Shown here piece by piece: positions 16,075-23,767 of a stretch of 64,000 bases of DNA. The stretch lies in the NCBI RefSeq assembly GCF_000378185.1, contig NZ_KB899385.1:62001-126000 (forward strand), written 5' to 3'. The notes under the pieces are model-generated. The model had not been told where the DNA came from and searched no databases. It worked only from the letters and a program-made list of their open reading frames with translations. The translations under genes and the position numbers were made by a program. The number at the start of each line of letters is the position of its first letter. The first letter of the stretch is position 1. The stretch is from Salinimonas chungwhensis DSM 16280. GTDB taxonomy: Bacteria > Pseudomonadota > Gammaproteobacteria > Enterobacterales > Alteromonadaceae.

Positions 16075-16409
16075 GCTGCACTCCGCTTAATTGTCTGAGG
16101 AATAAATTTGCTTAGTCTGGCCACGCATTTTCCGTAGTCGCGGTTTCTGTCACCGATAATCTGCAAGTGCCAGGCTTTTTTCTTGCGGGCGTAGTTCTTA
16201 TTAAAGTGCATTAGAAGAGTGTCAGCCCCGCCATTCTGGTAAAAGCCCGGTGATGTTTTCCACTTGGGACGCCTGTTACCCACACTGCCATAGTTGTCGT
16301 TGTACTGGATATAACACACGGGAACCGGGATACATAAGCCCCGCTCTACTGCCTGGGCGGCAGTTAGCGTTTCACCGTTAAAGTTAATCGGACTGAATTC
16401 TTTAAGCAT
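16071..16409 (-). CDS. Hypothetical basic protein (112 aa)
   Basis: First gene of a three-gene operon with promoter module TTGTAT-17-ACGTTG 32 nt upstream. The second half is strongly basic (KNYARKKKAWHLQIIGDRNRD), which suggests nucleic-acid contact. No recognisable domain. Confidence 0.6.
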   Translation of the reverse strand: MLKEFSPINFNGETLTAAQAVERGLCIPVPVCYIQYNDNYGSVGNRRPKWKTSPGFYQNGGADTLLMHFNKNYARKKKAWHLQIIGDRNRDYGKCVARLSKFIPQTIKRSAA

Positions 16410-16440
16410 CGTGTTTTCCTGTTTGTCGTTGATGTAGGTT

Positions 16441-16469
16441 CAACGTGTCAGTGAAAACCGAATATACAA
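16441..16469 (-). promoter_or_regulatory. Promoter-like module, TTGNNN-N17-ACRTTR family
   Basis: TTGTAT at 16464-16469, 17-bp spacer, ACGTTG at 16441-16446; 32 nt before the ATG at 16409. Confidence 0.72.
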
Positions 16470-16597
16470 ATAGAAGGGAACCAAGCTTATGCATGTTTAA
16501 TTTAGGTGTAGACCTATACGAACTCTCTGCCTTTGTCTTGCTGGTTGTTCTTAGCTGGTGAGGTCACCAATTAAGACCTTACTGACCACGACACATA

Positions 16598-16620
16598 AAG
16601 AAAGGCCACTAAATGGCCTT
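16598..16620 (-). terminator. Rho-independent terminator
   Basis: Minus strand AAGGCCA-TTTAG-TGGCCTT then TCTTT, 24 nt after the 59-aa gene. Confidence 0.75.
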
Positions 16621-16643
16621 CCTTTCGTTTATCGCTTTTATTT

Positions 16644-16823
16644 TTAATCGTCTTTGCTGTCTTCTCCTTCTTTACCGAATGCAGATTTGATCAAGCTTGC
16701 CCAGTCCTTCCATTCAAAAATCACACAGAATAGTAATTCGCGACGCTTATTTACCACTGACTCAAGCTTTGAGTGAGTAGGATGCTCACACTTGATCTTT
16801 TCGAAAACAATTGTGATAGTCAC
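16644..16823 (-). CDS. Small hypothetical protein, GTG start (59 aa)
   Basis: The longer frame begins at an ATG at 16877 that falls inside the promoter module, so I use the GTG at 16823, which has GAGGAG just upstream. The product is basic in the middle and acidic at the end (GKEGEDSKDD). Unknown function. Confidence 0.55.
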   Translation of the reverse strand: MTITIVFEKIKCEHPTHSKLESVVNKRRELLFCVIFEWKDWASLIKSAFGKEGEDSKDD

Positions 16824-16867
16824 TATTTCTCCTCTTTTTATTAGATTTTCGAATATATTCCTCGGCA

Positions 16868-16897
16868 CAACGTGCAAGGAACTCAGTCATGGTACAA
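16868..16897 (-). promoter_or_regulatory. Promoter-like module with 18-bp spacer
   Basis: TTGTAC at 16892-16897, 18-bp spacer, ACGTTG at 16868-16873; 45 nt before the GTG at 16823. Confidence 0.6.
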
Positions 16898-16985
16898 CCA
16901 TAAAATTTAGACCAACATTATTTGGGTATTTGTGCGAAATAACTTACAAGGCTTGTTTGAGCGCTCTAATGCTGTATCGATATGC

Positions 16986-17345
16986 TCAGTAGATAATGTC
17001 GGACATTGCCAGTTCAGACACGCATGCTGTTCTTACGTTTGGGCTGATGCGCTTAGTGACCCAGTTAGAAACGAACAGCGACGCACCTTGATAGCTTCCA
17101 CCTTCAAAAATTAACATATCGATTTGCTCTGCATCCGTGGCTGATGACAATTCATATATGCTCAGACCTGAAAAGTCAGATAGCTCCTAAAGCCGATCTT
17201 TTGAAAGTAGCGGGATAATGTCGTACAGGGGTACTTCAGACTCGTCATACTGCGCTAGGAGATCAAAACCGGAAACATTCTCGCCATGTAATGCGTGACA
17301 GTTAAGATCACCTGGCGGGGGCGCAAAAGAAAAGGAATCTATAAC
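16986..17345 (-). pseudogene. Decayed gene: no start and an internal amber codon
   Basis: One minus-strand frame reads as protein-like sequence for 120 codons, broken only by a TAG at 17187-17189. The part before the TAG ends YDESEVPLYDIIPLLSKDRL. The part after it continues ELSDFSGLSIYELSSATDAE and ends LAMSDIIY. An in-frame TGA lies just before the first codon and no ATG, GTG or TTG opens the frame, so the 5' end is missing or shifted. It lies just after the 314-aa gene and its hairpin (17365-17389). It could also be two short genes, but the reading across the TAG argues for one broken gene. Confidence 0.5.
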
Positions 17346-17396
17346 TCACCGATAGGTTATAAGTGGCCCATCAGCCTTACTAATGGGCCAAAGTAT

Positions 17397-18341
17397 TCAC
17401 TCTCTAAGTAAATAGGAGAAAAGCTCAATATCTTCTGAGGCAGAAAGCCTGCTACGTGCATAATTGACCGGGTCATCTACAGCATATTGCGTATGCATCG
17501 AAACCCATCTATGAGTATTAATCCGCTGCGTGATAATGACTCTTCCGGTCGGGTAGAATCCGTTTAACCAATCCGAAAACCTTTCCCATTCTGACAGAAC
17601 TTCTGGCGTGACTTTTACTTTGCTCCATGTATCCGCTTTGGCACCAATTTTCCATTTACGATTATCTTCCCTGAGTTTGTTAGAGCAGATTTCGGTAAAC
17701 TTCACTCCTTCGTCCTGACTTTGGATAAATTTAACAAACCTCACATACACTGGATGCTTTGATATTAAGAATTTTACGCCATCTGGAACACCAGACAGGT
17801 TTACCGCAAACTCCACATTATCGTTTTTAGGAGTGCTTTGCTCCACTAAACGATTTAGTTCTCTAACACCGTCATAGGAAATAGGGTTGAAACTTTCGTC
17901 GTCCAAAAACATGTTAAAATTTGAGTTCGCTTTGACTGCTTCAGCTTCTTCGCGCGAGACGTTACCAAGAACGTGTTTGAGCTCACTCAACCTAACTGAA
18001 GCAGCCTCTCTGGCAGCCAAGGTTTTACAAATATTTGCTGCTGCTTCAGGTGTTAGGCCTGGAACGGACCCGGCAAAGGTTGTAGCAATAGAATCAGATA
18101 AACCTTTTCCATGAAACAGGCTTAGCGTTTCATTTTTATCACCTAACGCCCTAAATTTAGTAGATTCGACTAAATCGGGATATCCCTTATAGCCAAGTGC
18201 ATTGGCAAGGTAATCATTGCGTTTGAAAGCGGATAATCTTTTACTACCGACTTCTTCTCCGATTAAGTCTGCTAAATCTTTAGCAATAGACTTTATTGTA
18301 TCCAGCTGAGATGGATAGACCGGTACTGGTGATGTGATCAT
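17397..18341 (-). CDS. Hypothetical protein (314 aa)
   Basis: A soluble, mostly helical protein. The N-terminal about 50 residues (IKSIAKDLADLIG...SKRLSAFKRNDYLANALGYKGYPDL) resemble a small helical motif that occurs at the start of various plasmid proteins. The rest is unfamiliar. A GGCCCAT/ATGGGCC hairpin follows the stop. Upstream, TTGGCG-16-ACGTAG is a poor relative of the promoter module. Function unknown. Confidence 0.65.
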   Translation of the reverse strand: MITSPVPVYPSQLDTIKSIAKDLADLIGEEVGSKRLSAFKRNDYLANALGYKGYPDLVESTKFRALGDKNETLSLFHGKGLSDSIATTFAGSVPGLTPEAAANICKTLAAREAASVRLSELKHVLGNVSREEAEAVKANSNFNMFLDDESFNPISYDGVRELNRLVEQSTPKNDNVEFAVNLSGVPDGVKFLISKHPVYVRFVKFIQSQDEGVKFTEICSNKLREDNRKWKIGAKADTWSKVKVTPEVLSEWERFSDWLNGFYPTGRVIITQRINTHRWVSMHTQYAVDDPVNYARSRLSASEDIELFSYLLRE

Positions 18342-18624
18342 GTTAAACCTCTGAGTGTGGCTATCATTGCAGACTACGTGCCTCTCGCGTTAGCTCGCCA
18401 ACTTCAAGTTCAACAAGTTAACCATTCCGTCTTGACCATGAGGCAGGTCTAGGTGACGAAAACCTAATGAGTAAAAGAATATCACTCCTGGTAACCCTCA
18501 CAATATCTTTCCCGATATAATTGAGAAATAGTGAGTATTTCATAGGCCAGACATAAAGAAGCCGCAGGGATAGGTCCTTACGGCTGTGTTGAATTCCGCT
18601 GGCCATGGAGACTTGCTGGTAGCT
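18342..18624. other. Intergenic stretch with terminator
   Basis: Contains a minus-strand terminator (18555-18585) that ends the 19160-18625 operon and the upstream region of the 314-aa gene. A 62-codon minus-strand frame at 18418-18606 lacks a ribosome site and looks like a chance frame. Confidence 0.55.
18555..18585 (-). terminator. Likely rho-independent terminator
   Basis: Minus strand AGCCG..AAGG....CC..CGGCT then TCTTT, 40 nt after the stop of the 110-aa gene. Confidence 0.55.
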
Positions 18625-18957
18625 TTATTTGTCCGTGGGCAGGTCAGTCACCATTTCACTATTAAATTCGTAGGGCGTTGATAACGCCGCCTGGCCTTCC
18701 CGGTTAAGCATGGATTCTCGAATCGAACTCTCAATTTCACGCTTAGCCATCCAGTCCACGGTCCAAGAATCTACCTGCATGCCCTTTGGTTCATCCACGA
18801 CTGCAAATTCTCTAAAACCGGTATCTGTTGAGTCATTTAGAAATAGGAATTCTGCAAATCGGATACCGAAGTTCTGGTTTTGATTCGTAGATAAGGCATC
18901 AACTACTTCTGCCTTGTTTTGTGCATTTTTGATAACCCACTTTCTCTTATGGAACAT
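18625..18957 (-). CDS. Hypothetical protein (110 aa)
   Basis: I start at the ATG at 18957, which follows AGGGAG. The longer frame runs back through the neighbouring gene. Soluble, second gene of a two-gene operon, 14 nt after the 62-aa gene. No recognised family. Confidence 0.6.
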   Translation of the reverse strand: MFHKRKWVIKNAQNKAEVVDALSTNQNQNFGIRFAEFLFLNDSTDTGFREFAVVDEPKGMQVDSWTVDWMAKREIESSIRESMLNREGQAALSTPYEFNSEMVTDLPTDK

Positions 18958-18971
18958 CCCGTGACTCCCTG

Positions 18972-19160
18972 TTATTGCGTTTTTGAAAAAAACTGTGATT
19001 CTGTGACAGACTGAACGTCTTGTAGCTGCTTTTGCAGGTTGGCCAAACATTCGCTCTGTGCGCGCTTAAACTCTTCCGATTTACCACCGGGTTTCGACGG
19101 ACTGGGAGAGAAATATCCATCGATGAGATTTTTAGCATTTCCAAGCCGATAACGGTCCAT
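18972..19160 (-). CDS. Small hypothetical protein (62 aa)
   Basis: The ATG at 19160 has AGGAGAAG upstream and the promoter module 31 nt away. The alternative frame starting at 19144 and the longer frame from 19373 lack these. The product is helical and charged in its second half. First gene of its operon. Confidence 0.62.
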   Translation of the reverse strand: MDRYRLGNAKNLIDGYFSPSPSKPGGKSEEFKRAQSECLANLQKQLQDVQSVTESQFFSKTQ

Positions 19161-19190
19161 AGCTTCTCCTGAACTTATTAGATGTAGTAG

Positions 19191-19219
19191 TAACGTGACC
19201 TGATAACGTTGGTAGGCAA
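19191..19219 (-). promoter_or_regulatory. Promoter-like module, TTGNNN-N17-ACRTTR family
   Basis: TTGCCT at 19214-19219, 17-bp spacer, ACGTTA at 19191-19196; 31 nt before the ATG at 19160. Confidence 0.75.
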
Positions 19220-19291
19220 ATCCGCGAGAACCTTTGCCAAATGCGGGAGTTAGAAAAGGCCTCCAGAGAGACCTTTTAGTTTTGTAGTTGA

Positions 19292-19585
19292 TTAACGGGA
19301 CCTGGTAATGGTGGTTCCAGACAGAGTTTCTAAAGCTTCTCTTTTGGCCCATTGTTCTGGTAACGAATGCCATATTTTACAATCTGATTCACCTTCAGAT
19401 TGCCTTTTACTCCACTCCTTTAACTGACCAGATTTGTAATCTCTCAAATCCTTGATTGTGTATGTGTTTAATTTGCGCTCCCAATCACTAAGGTATGTGT
19501 TGAGCTTAGAAGTACACAGGTCGCTGGCAGACGCCATCGGAGTTAACACAGCCCAGGTGAGTAATATAGAAAGCTTCATTCGCAT
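19292..19585 (-). CDS. Small secreted protein (97 aa)
   Basis: A signal peptide is clear (MKLSILLTWAVLTPMASA, cleaved near residue 20), followed by a charged mature part with two Cys (DLCTSK and SDCKIW) that could form a disulfide. The fold may be helical and DUF1311-like, but I cannot confirm that. A CCGGGG/CCCCGG hairpin lies in its leader at about 19609-19626. Confidence 0.6.
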   Translation of the reverse strand: MRMKLSILLTWAVLTPMASASDLCTSKLNTYLSDWERKLNTYTIKDLRDYKSGQLKEWSKRQSEGESDCKIWHSLPEQWAKREALETLSGTTITRSR

Positions 19586-19714
19586 AAATGTTCCGTATTT
19601 GATTGTGCCGGGGAACCGCCCCCGGCTACTAGCACCTTAGCGAAGAAAAAAGGCTCCACTGAAATCGCAAGGCATCATTTGAGGGGGTGTAATTTAACAG
19701 GCCAAATTTCACAC

Positions 19715-19737
19715 AAAAAAACCGCTCTACTGAGCGG
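19715..19737 (-). terminator. Rho-independent terminator
   Basis: Minus strand CCGCTC-AGTA-GAGCGG followed by T7, 19 nt after the stop of the 169-aa gene. Confidence 0.85.
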
Positions 19738-19755
19738 CTGAAAGTATTGAGTAAG

Positions 19756-20265
19756 CTATACCTCAAATGTCTGAAGCTTTTGATACAGAGTTGCATCTGC
19801 GTCAAATTCAATCATTCGGTAACCAGCGCTCAGGCAAGCGCTTAAAATCGAATTTAGATTTAGTGACATAGACGCATGAGTGTTTGCATCAGGACTGTCA
19901 TATAGCTTTACGAACCATCCAGTATCACGTTTTAGGACCATGTTACACTCGGGGTCAGATGCTAAGTCATCCAAGACAACAGTATCAGCACCACTCAGGT
20001 GATAATTACTGATCCCAATGGTCCTGTAGCTATCTTCAGAATATTTAAGTTCACTCAGTAGCAGAGAGTCCTCAATATTTTCACCATTAATCAGTTTCAT
20101 TGCTTTTCGCTTCATCATTTGCAAATCGCCGTCCAGGGCTTGAAATTCTTGTCGAGAAATATTGATCAGTCGCGGTTGAGAGCTTCCATTTATACAGGGG
20201 GTGAGATTTATGCTCCCATCAGCACAATTTAGCCAACCAATTGAGCGAATATCACTTAATTTCAT
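19756..20265 (-). CDS. Hypothetical protein (169 aa)
   Basis: A soluble, acidic protein that starts 10 nt after the 93-aa gene, so it is second in a two-gene operon ended by a terminator. It includes a WFVKLYDSPD block and an EFDADATLYQKLQ tail. I do not recognise the family; the general look is of the small orphan genes found in plasmid leading regions. Confidence 0.6.
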   Translation of the reverse strand: MKLSDIRSIGWLNCADGSINLTPCINGSSQPRLINISRQEFQALDGDLQMMKRKAMKLINGENIEDSLLLSELKYSEDSYRTIGISNYHLSGADTVVLDDLASDPECNMVLKRDTGWFVKLYDSPDANTHASMSLNLNSILSACLSAGYRMIEFDADATLYQKLQTFEV

Positions 20266-20275
20266 AGTCTCTACC

Positions 20276-20557
20276 CTATTTGCCTAATGTCTGTTGTGAG
20301 ATTGCTGCTGCTGAACGCACATGGGCATGCTCATCATGTAAGAGATACTGCTTTGTACTATCGTCACACTGGTTATAAAGTGATTGCGCCACTGTGAAAC
20401 GGCCAATTCTATCGAGTGAATTCACGTCTTGAAGGCATATAACATCTGATTTAGCGAGTTTAGAGATGAGTTTTTCTCTCAGCTTAGTGATACGAAACCT
20501 TGTCTTTGTGTTTGCTGCTCTGAAGCTGTTTGTTGAAAGCTCTCTTAAAGTAATCAT
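20276..20557 (-). CDS. Hypothetical protein (93 aa)
   Basis: Basic N-terminal half, His-containing C-terminus (HDEHAHVRSAAAI) that resembles one HEAT-like helical hairpin. First gene of its operon with promoter module TTGAAA-17-ACATTA 30 nt upstream. Function unknown. Confidence 0.6.
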   Translation of the reverse strand: MITLRELSTNSFRAANTKTRFRITKLREKLISKLAKSDVICLQDVNSLDRIGRFTVAQSLYNQCDDSTKQYLLHDEHAHVRSAAAISQQTLGK

Positions 20558-20586
20558 TTCAAACCTTTTGTTTATGTTGAAAAAGG

Positions 20587-20615
20587 TAATGTGATTGGTC
20601 AGTGTTAAATTTCAA
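20587..20615 (-). promoter_or_regulatory. Promoter-like module, TTGNNN-N17-ACRTTR family
   Basis: TTGAAA at 20610-20615, 17-bp spacer, ACATTA at 20587-20592; 30 nt before the ATG at 20557. Confidence 0.72.
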
Positions 20616-20664
20616 ATCTGAGGGAAAGTGACGATAGCGACGATAACTTCGAAGTTGAACGGCG

Positions 20665-21261
20665 CTAACTACTGGTAGATTGCTTCTTATCAATAGCTTC
20701 ATCAGTCACTATATGACCATGGATAACTACTTTCATAGCCTTTGAAAAGGCTACTCTGAAACCATTACATGGAGCTTCAAAACTGTTTGCTTCTTGCGTA
20801 ATTTCCAAAAACGCTTGTTGGTGGTTGGCGTAATGAAGGTTTTCATGGCTCAAAAGGTTTTGTAAGCTTTTGGCCCAGACCGCTAATTCATCCTTTGTCA
20901 GTTTAGCATTAACTAGACGGGGCAGAGTGATCACAGTATGCGCCTTTAGCTCGACCTGGCTCGGCGTACAAATGCCATTTTTTTCAGCCGGTGCTTGTAG
21001 ATGTTTCCACTTGTAAGAGGTTGATGTCAGCGCATCAGTGGTCATTTCGTGCTCTCTGGCCGTGCGAGATACAACACTTTTTATCGAATCTAATCCAGAT
21101 ACACCAGTTACTGAATAATATGCATATTCGAAGCTATGGGAGCCTTGTAACTGGGACTGTCCTGATACATTAAAGACAGTAAAATATATAGCGCATGCAC
21201 ATAAGAGCTTTTTTGATACGTTAAATGGAGAATGACTGCTGGTGGTTTTGAAGTTAATCAT
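20665..21261 (-). CDS. DUF922-like predicted secreted Zn protease (198 aa)
   Basis: The start at 21261 leaves an export signal (KKLLCACAIYFTVFNVSG after a polar run). The mature part resembles DUF922 proteins: YYSVTG near the start, YKWKH, a single Cys region, ITLPRL and then LLSHENLHYANHQQAF. The HENLH is a HExxH zinc motif. A role in degrading cell-wall or surface proteins is inferred from the predicted protease class only. A longer start at 21318 is possible. It is monocistronic. Confidence 0.7.
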   Translation of the reverse strand: MINFKTTSSHSPFNVSKKLLCACAIYFTVFNVSGQSQLQGSHSFEYAYYSVTGVSGLDSIKSVVSRTAREHEMTTDALTSTSYKWKHLQAPAEKNGICTPSQVELKAHTVITLPRLVNAKLTKDELAVWAKSLQNLLSHENLHYANHQQAFLEITQEANSFEAPCNGFRVAFSKAMKVVIHGHIVTDEAIDKKQSTSS

Positions 21262-21400
21262 GTTGGTTACTGCGAAAATTTTTGATAAGCAAAGTGTGGC
21301 AGAGAAATAGCTTCCCACAACTTGCGTGGAACCCTACCCTACTGGCAACAGTTTCGCCAATTTAACATTGCAACTTTTACCCACCAGCAATCCAGGACGG

Positions 21401-21667
21401 TTATCTCAAAATAGTATTGAACCGGTCATTGTCAGAAACACAGAATGCAGCTATCAAATCTCTGCGCCCGCTAGAACCCAGTGACTGACCTGATTCTGTC
21501 CTAAAGCCTGGCTTCAAATAATCTTGAATCTCATTGAATTGCACATTCAAAATATTCGCATAGTAACCAAAGGGCCTGTCCACTACTTGTTGAGCACGGT
21601 TAATTCCCCCTTTAACATCGACTCTAAACTCTTCATCAAACATCTCAAGATCATCTTGTTGGCTCAT
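21401..21667 (-). CDS. Hypothetical acidic protein (88 aa)
   Basis: AAGGAGA lies directly before the ATG. The protein is acidic at the N-terminus (QQDDLEMFDEEF) and soluble. No motif recognised and no ACRTTR module upstream. Confidence 0.55.
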   Translation of the reverse strand: MSQQDDLEMFDEEFRVDVKGGINRAQQVVDRPFGYYANILNVQFNEIQDYLKPGFRTESGQSLGSSGRRDLIAAFCVSDNDRFNTILR

Positions 21668-21744
21668 CTCGTCTCCTTAAATTTTTTAAATCATTACTAA
21701 GTAGATTCGCTTTAGGGGCATTTGTTGTGATTGCTATTACTGGA

Positions 21745-22197
21745 TCAGACATCTGTTAGTAGACTGAATTGTTCCCACATTAGAACGAAGCCCTCTTCAG
21801 CATATGTATTGAGCTCTTTCGTTATAAAGTCTGCTTCTGCCTGGAAAGCACCAGCGTGAGAATTCCCTAGAAGAATGTCTAAGTGGCTTTTGCCATCAAC
21901 AATTCGTAAGCAAGCATCAGTCTTTCCAGGATGAACATAGTGGCTATGTAGTCCAGCCAATTTAACCTCAGGCTCTTTTTCACCGAAAAAGTACGACATT
22001 GAAAAAAGGTCGTCCCGGCCCTTGGCTACCAATCTACATAAACCATCTGCACCGAGATTTTCAAAGTATGTTTTATTGAAGAATCTTCGTGCCTCGGTAC
22101 CTGTTTTAAATACATTTGGAAATGTAAGGGTGATACCGAACACAACCGACCTATTGTCATCGCATGTCAGCGCTAAGCCAACGTCTAGTGCACTCAT
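21745..22197 (-). CDS. Hypothetical protein (150 aa)
   Basis: I choose the ATG at 22197, preceded by AAGGA; the longer frame from 22344 reads through sequence that looks non-coding. The product is soluble with a HSHYVHPGKTDACLR block. A TTGCAA with 17-bp spacing lies upstream, but the second half (AAATTC) does not match the module well. Unknown function. Confidence 0.55.
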   Translation of the reverse strand: MSALDVGLALTCDDNRSVVFGITLTFPNVFKTGTEARRFFNKTYFENLGADGLCRLVAKGRDDLFSMSYFFGEKEPEVKLAGLHSHYVHPGKTDACLRIVDGKSHLDILLGNSHAGAFQAEADFITKELNTYAEEGFVLMWEQFSLLTDV

Positions 22198-22419
22198 TTT
22201 AATCCTTGAGTTTTTTTTCGTAGGGTGAATTTCACAGCTGGTGGTTTTTTTGCAAATTTGGAGGAATCTGAGCGTTATTGATCGTCCGACTCTAATGCAT
22301 TGTAGAAAGAACAACTTAGGCTCAAGAACAAATGAGCCATGCATAGACTTGAGCCATCCGTCAATAAAAAACCCGGCGAGTTATAAACAGAGATACTGTG
22401 GACTGCACAAACACCAAGA

Positions 22420-22791
22420 ATTTTGATTTTCAAAACTCAACGCTCTAAGTGTCGTATCGCGCGACCTCAATTTTCTACTTCAAAACGCAGTATACTTGCA
22501 AATCAAGTAAGTCAGACCATTGCATAAAGCACCTAAAATCAGAAACTTATGAATTTTGATTTTCAAAACTCAGCTTTCTAAGTGTCGGTGTCCGCGACTT
22601 TTTTTTATGAATAATTTTCAAACTAATTTAAGAAACTGGCTACTTCAACCTTCAGAACCAACTATACGTGCAGTTTAGAAGTACATTGGATACACCTTGC
22701 ACAAACTGCAAGTAATTGATATTAAATTATTTTTTTGTTTTTTAAAGTTTGATTTTCAAAACTCAGCGTTCTAAGTGTCGGTGTCCGCGAC
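22420..22791 (-). repeat. Three 44-45-bp repeats containing reversed iterons
   Basis: Copies at about 22421-22465, 22554-22598 and 22748-22791. Each begins GATTTTCAAAACTCA and ends with CTAAGTGTCG then GCGAC. Read on the minus strand, each ends in the same CGACACTTAG core as the iterons, so these are three inverted iterons with a shared AT-rich arm. Confidence 0.75.
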
Positions 22792-23054
22792 TTTTCCTAA
22801 TGAGTGTGAGCATAAGGTAAATTTTAGTTATTTATTTTAATACACTTAAGAGATTAATAATCGCACTCCCAAGTGACGGACACTAACCGCGGTGTCACGT
22901 TGCTTGTTACAATACGAAGCGCAGTCATATTGTTTGAATAGAATTTCAGGAGTCGTCACAAGAAAATTTGTCTTTGAAATACATAAAGATAGCTTAATTT
23001 ATTAGTTTGTCTCGTCTTAAGAATAGTGAAATTCAGGTATTGGCCACTAAACAA

Positions 23055-23553
23055 GTTCGCTTTGAACTACAGTTAAGAAATTGAGTACCAGACTTCATCA
23101 TTTGCAAACTTCCTAATACAAAAACTTAGCTAGCGCTGGATCCACAGAACTGTTGTTTAAAGCGATTAAAGGCACCGTAAGTGTCGTTCAAAGCGATGCC
23201 GAATATTTTTACCTTATCGTATCCTTTATTAGCTAATGAGATAAATGAGGGACAAAATTGGTGTAGAAATAATCGCGCGAAGCGACACTTAGAGTCGCGC
23301 CGAACGACAGTTAGCGCTTTTAAGGTCTATTTTGAACTTGAAATTCACTATCGATCGCGTTGAACAACAGATATGGAATAAGTCGTGTATAAGCTTTGCA
23401 TAAACTATAGATAAGGTGTTGATAAAGTTGAATTTATCGCGTTTAACAACACTTAAGTTCGCGTTGAACAACAGTTATAATCGCTTTTAAATACACTTAA
23501 CATCGCTTTAAACGACACTTATTGATTGCAATATCGCTTTGACCGACAGTTAG
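23055..23553 (+). repeat. Iteron array upstream of rep
   Basis: Core TCGCTTTGAACGACACTTAG with variation. Plus-strand copies begin near 23056, 23273, 23295, 23355, 23437, 23459, 23481, 23503 and 23534. An inverted perfect core lies at 23178-23196. Four successive copies (23437-23503) have an exact 22-bp period, two helical turns, as expected for an initiator that binds side by side on one DNA face. Confidence 0.85.
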
Positions 23554-23767
23554 CAACACCATTTTACATAAAAAACAATAACATACACGAATGTAAAGGA
23601 TCTTTAAAATTATTAAAGAAAGAAAATAAAGAGAAAGTTATTATAAAAGAAAGGATCAAATACAGCTTTAAATAGATCGGATCTTAAGTTGATCTTCTGA
23701 TTTAAATGGATCAGTATTGGGTTGTTGAACTTCAAATTGAACTAAAACATTTGTAAAGAGACCCTCT

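Larger units (their letters stand above)
22198..23767. other. Replication origin region upstream of the initiator gene
   Basis: About 1.5 kb without a gene, AT-rich, holding three inverted iteron repeats and about ten further iterons, the last five packed against an A/T-rich stretch (23560-23760) directly before the rep gene. This is the classical layout of an iteron-controlled theta origin. I did not find a perfect DnaA box (TTATCCACA) by eye. Confidence 0.7.

Noticed and set aside
16493..16561. 22-residue hydrophobic peptide frame (MFNLGVDLYELSAFVLLVVL..) on the plus strand
   Set aside because: Size and composition recall type I toxin peptides, but there is no antisense RNA promoter that I can see and no second copy.
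22198..23767. A further protein gene in the origin region
   Set aside because: Frames of 60 codons here have no ribosome sites and consist largely of iteron sequence.
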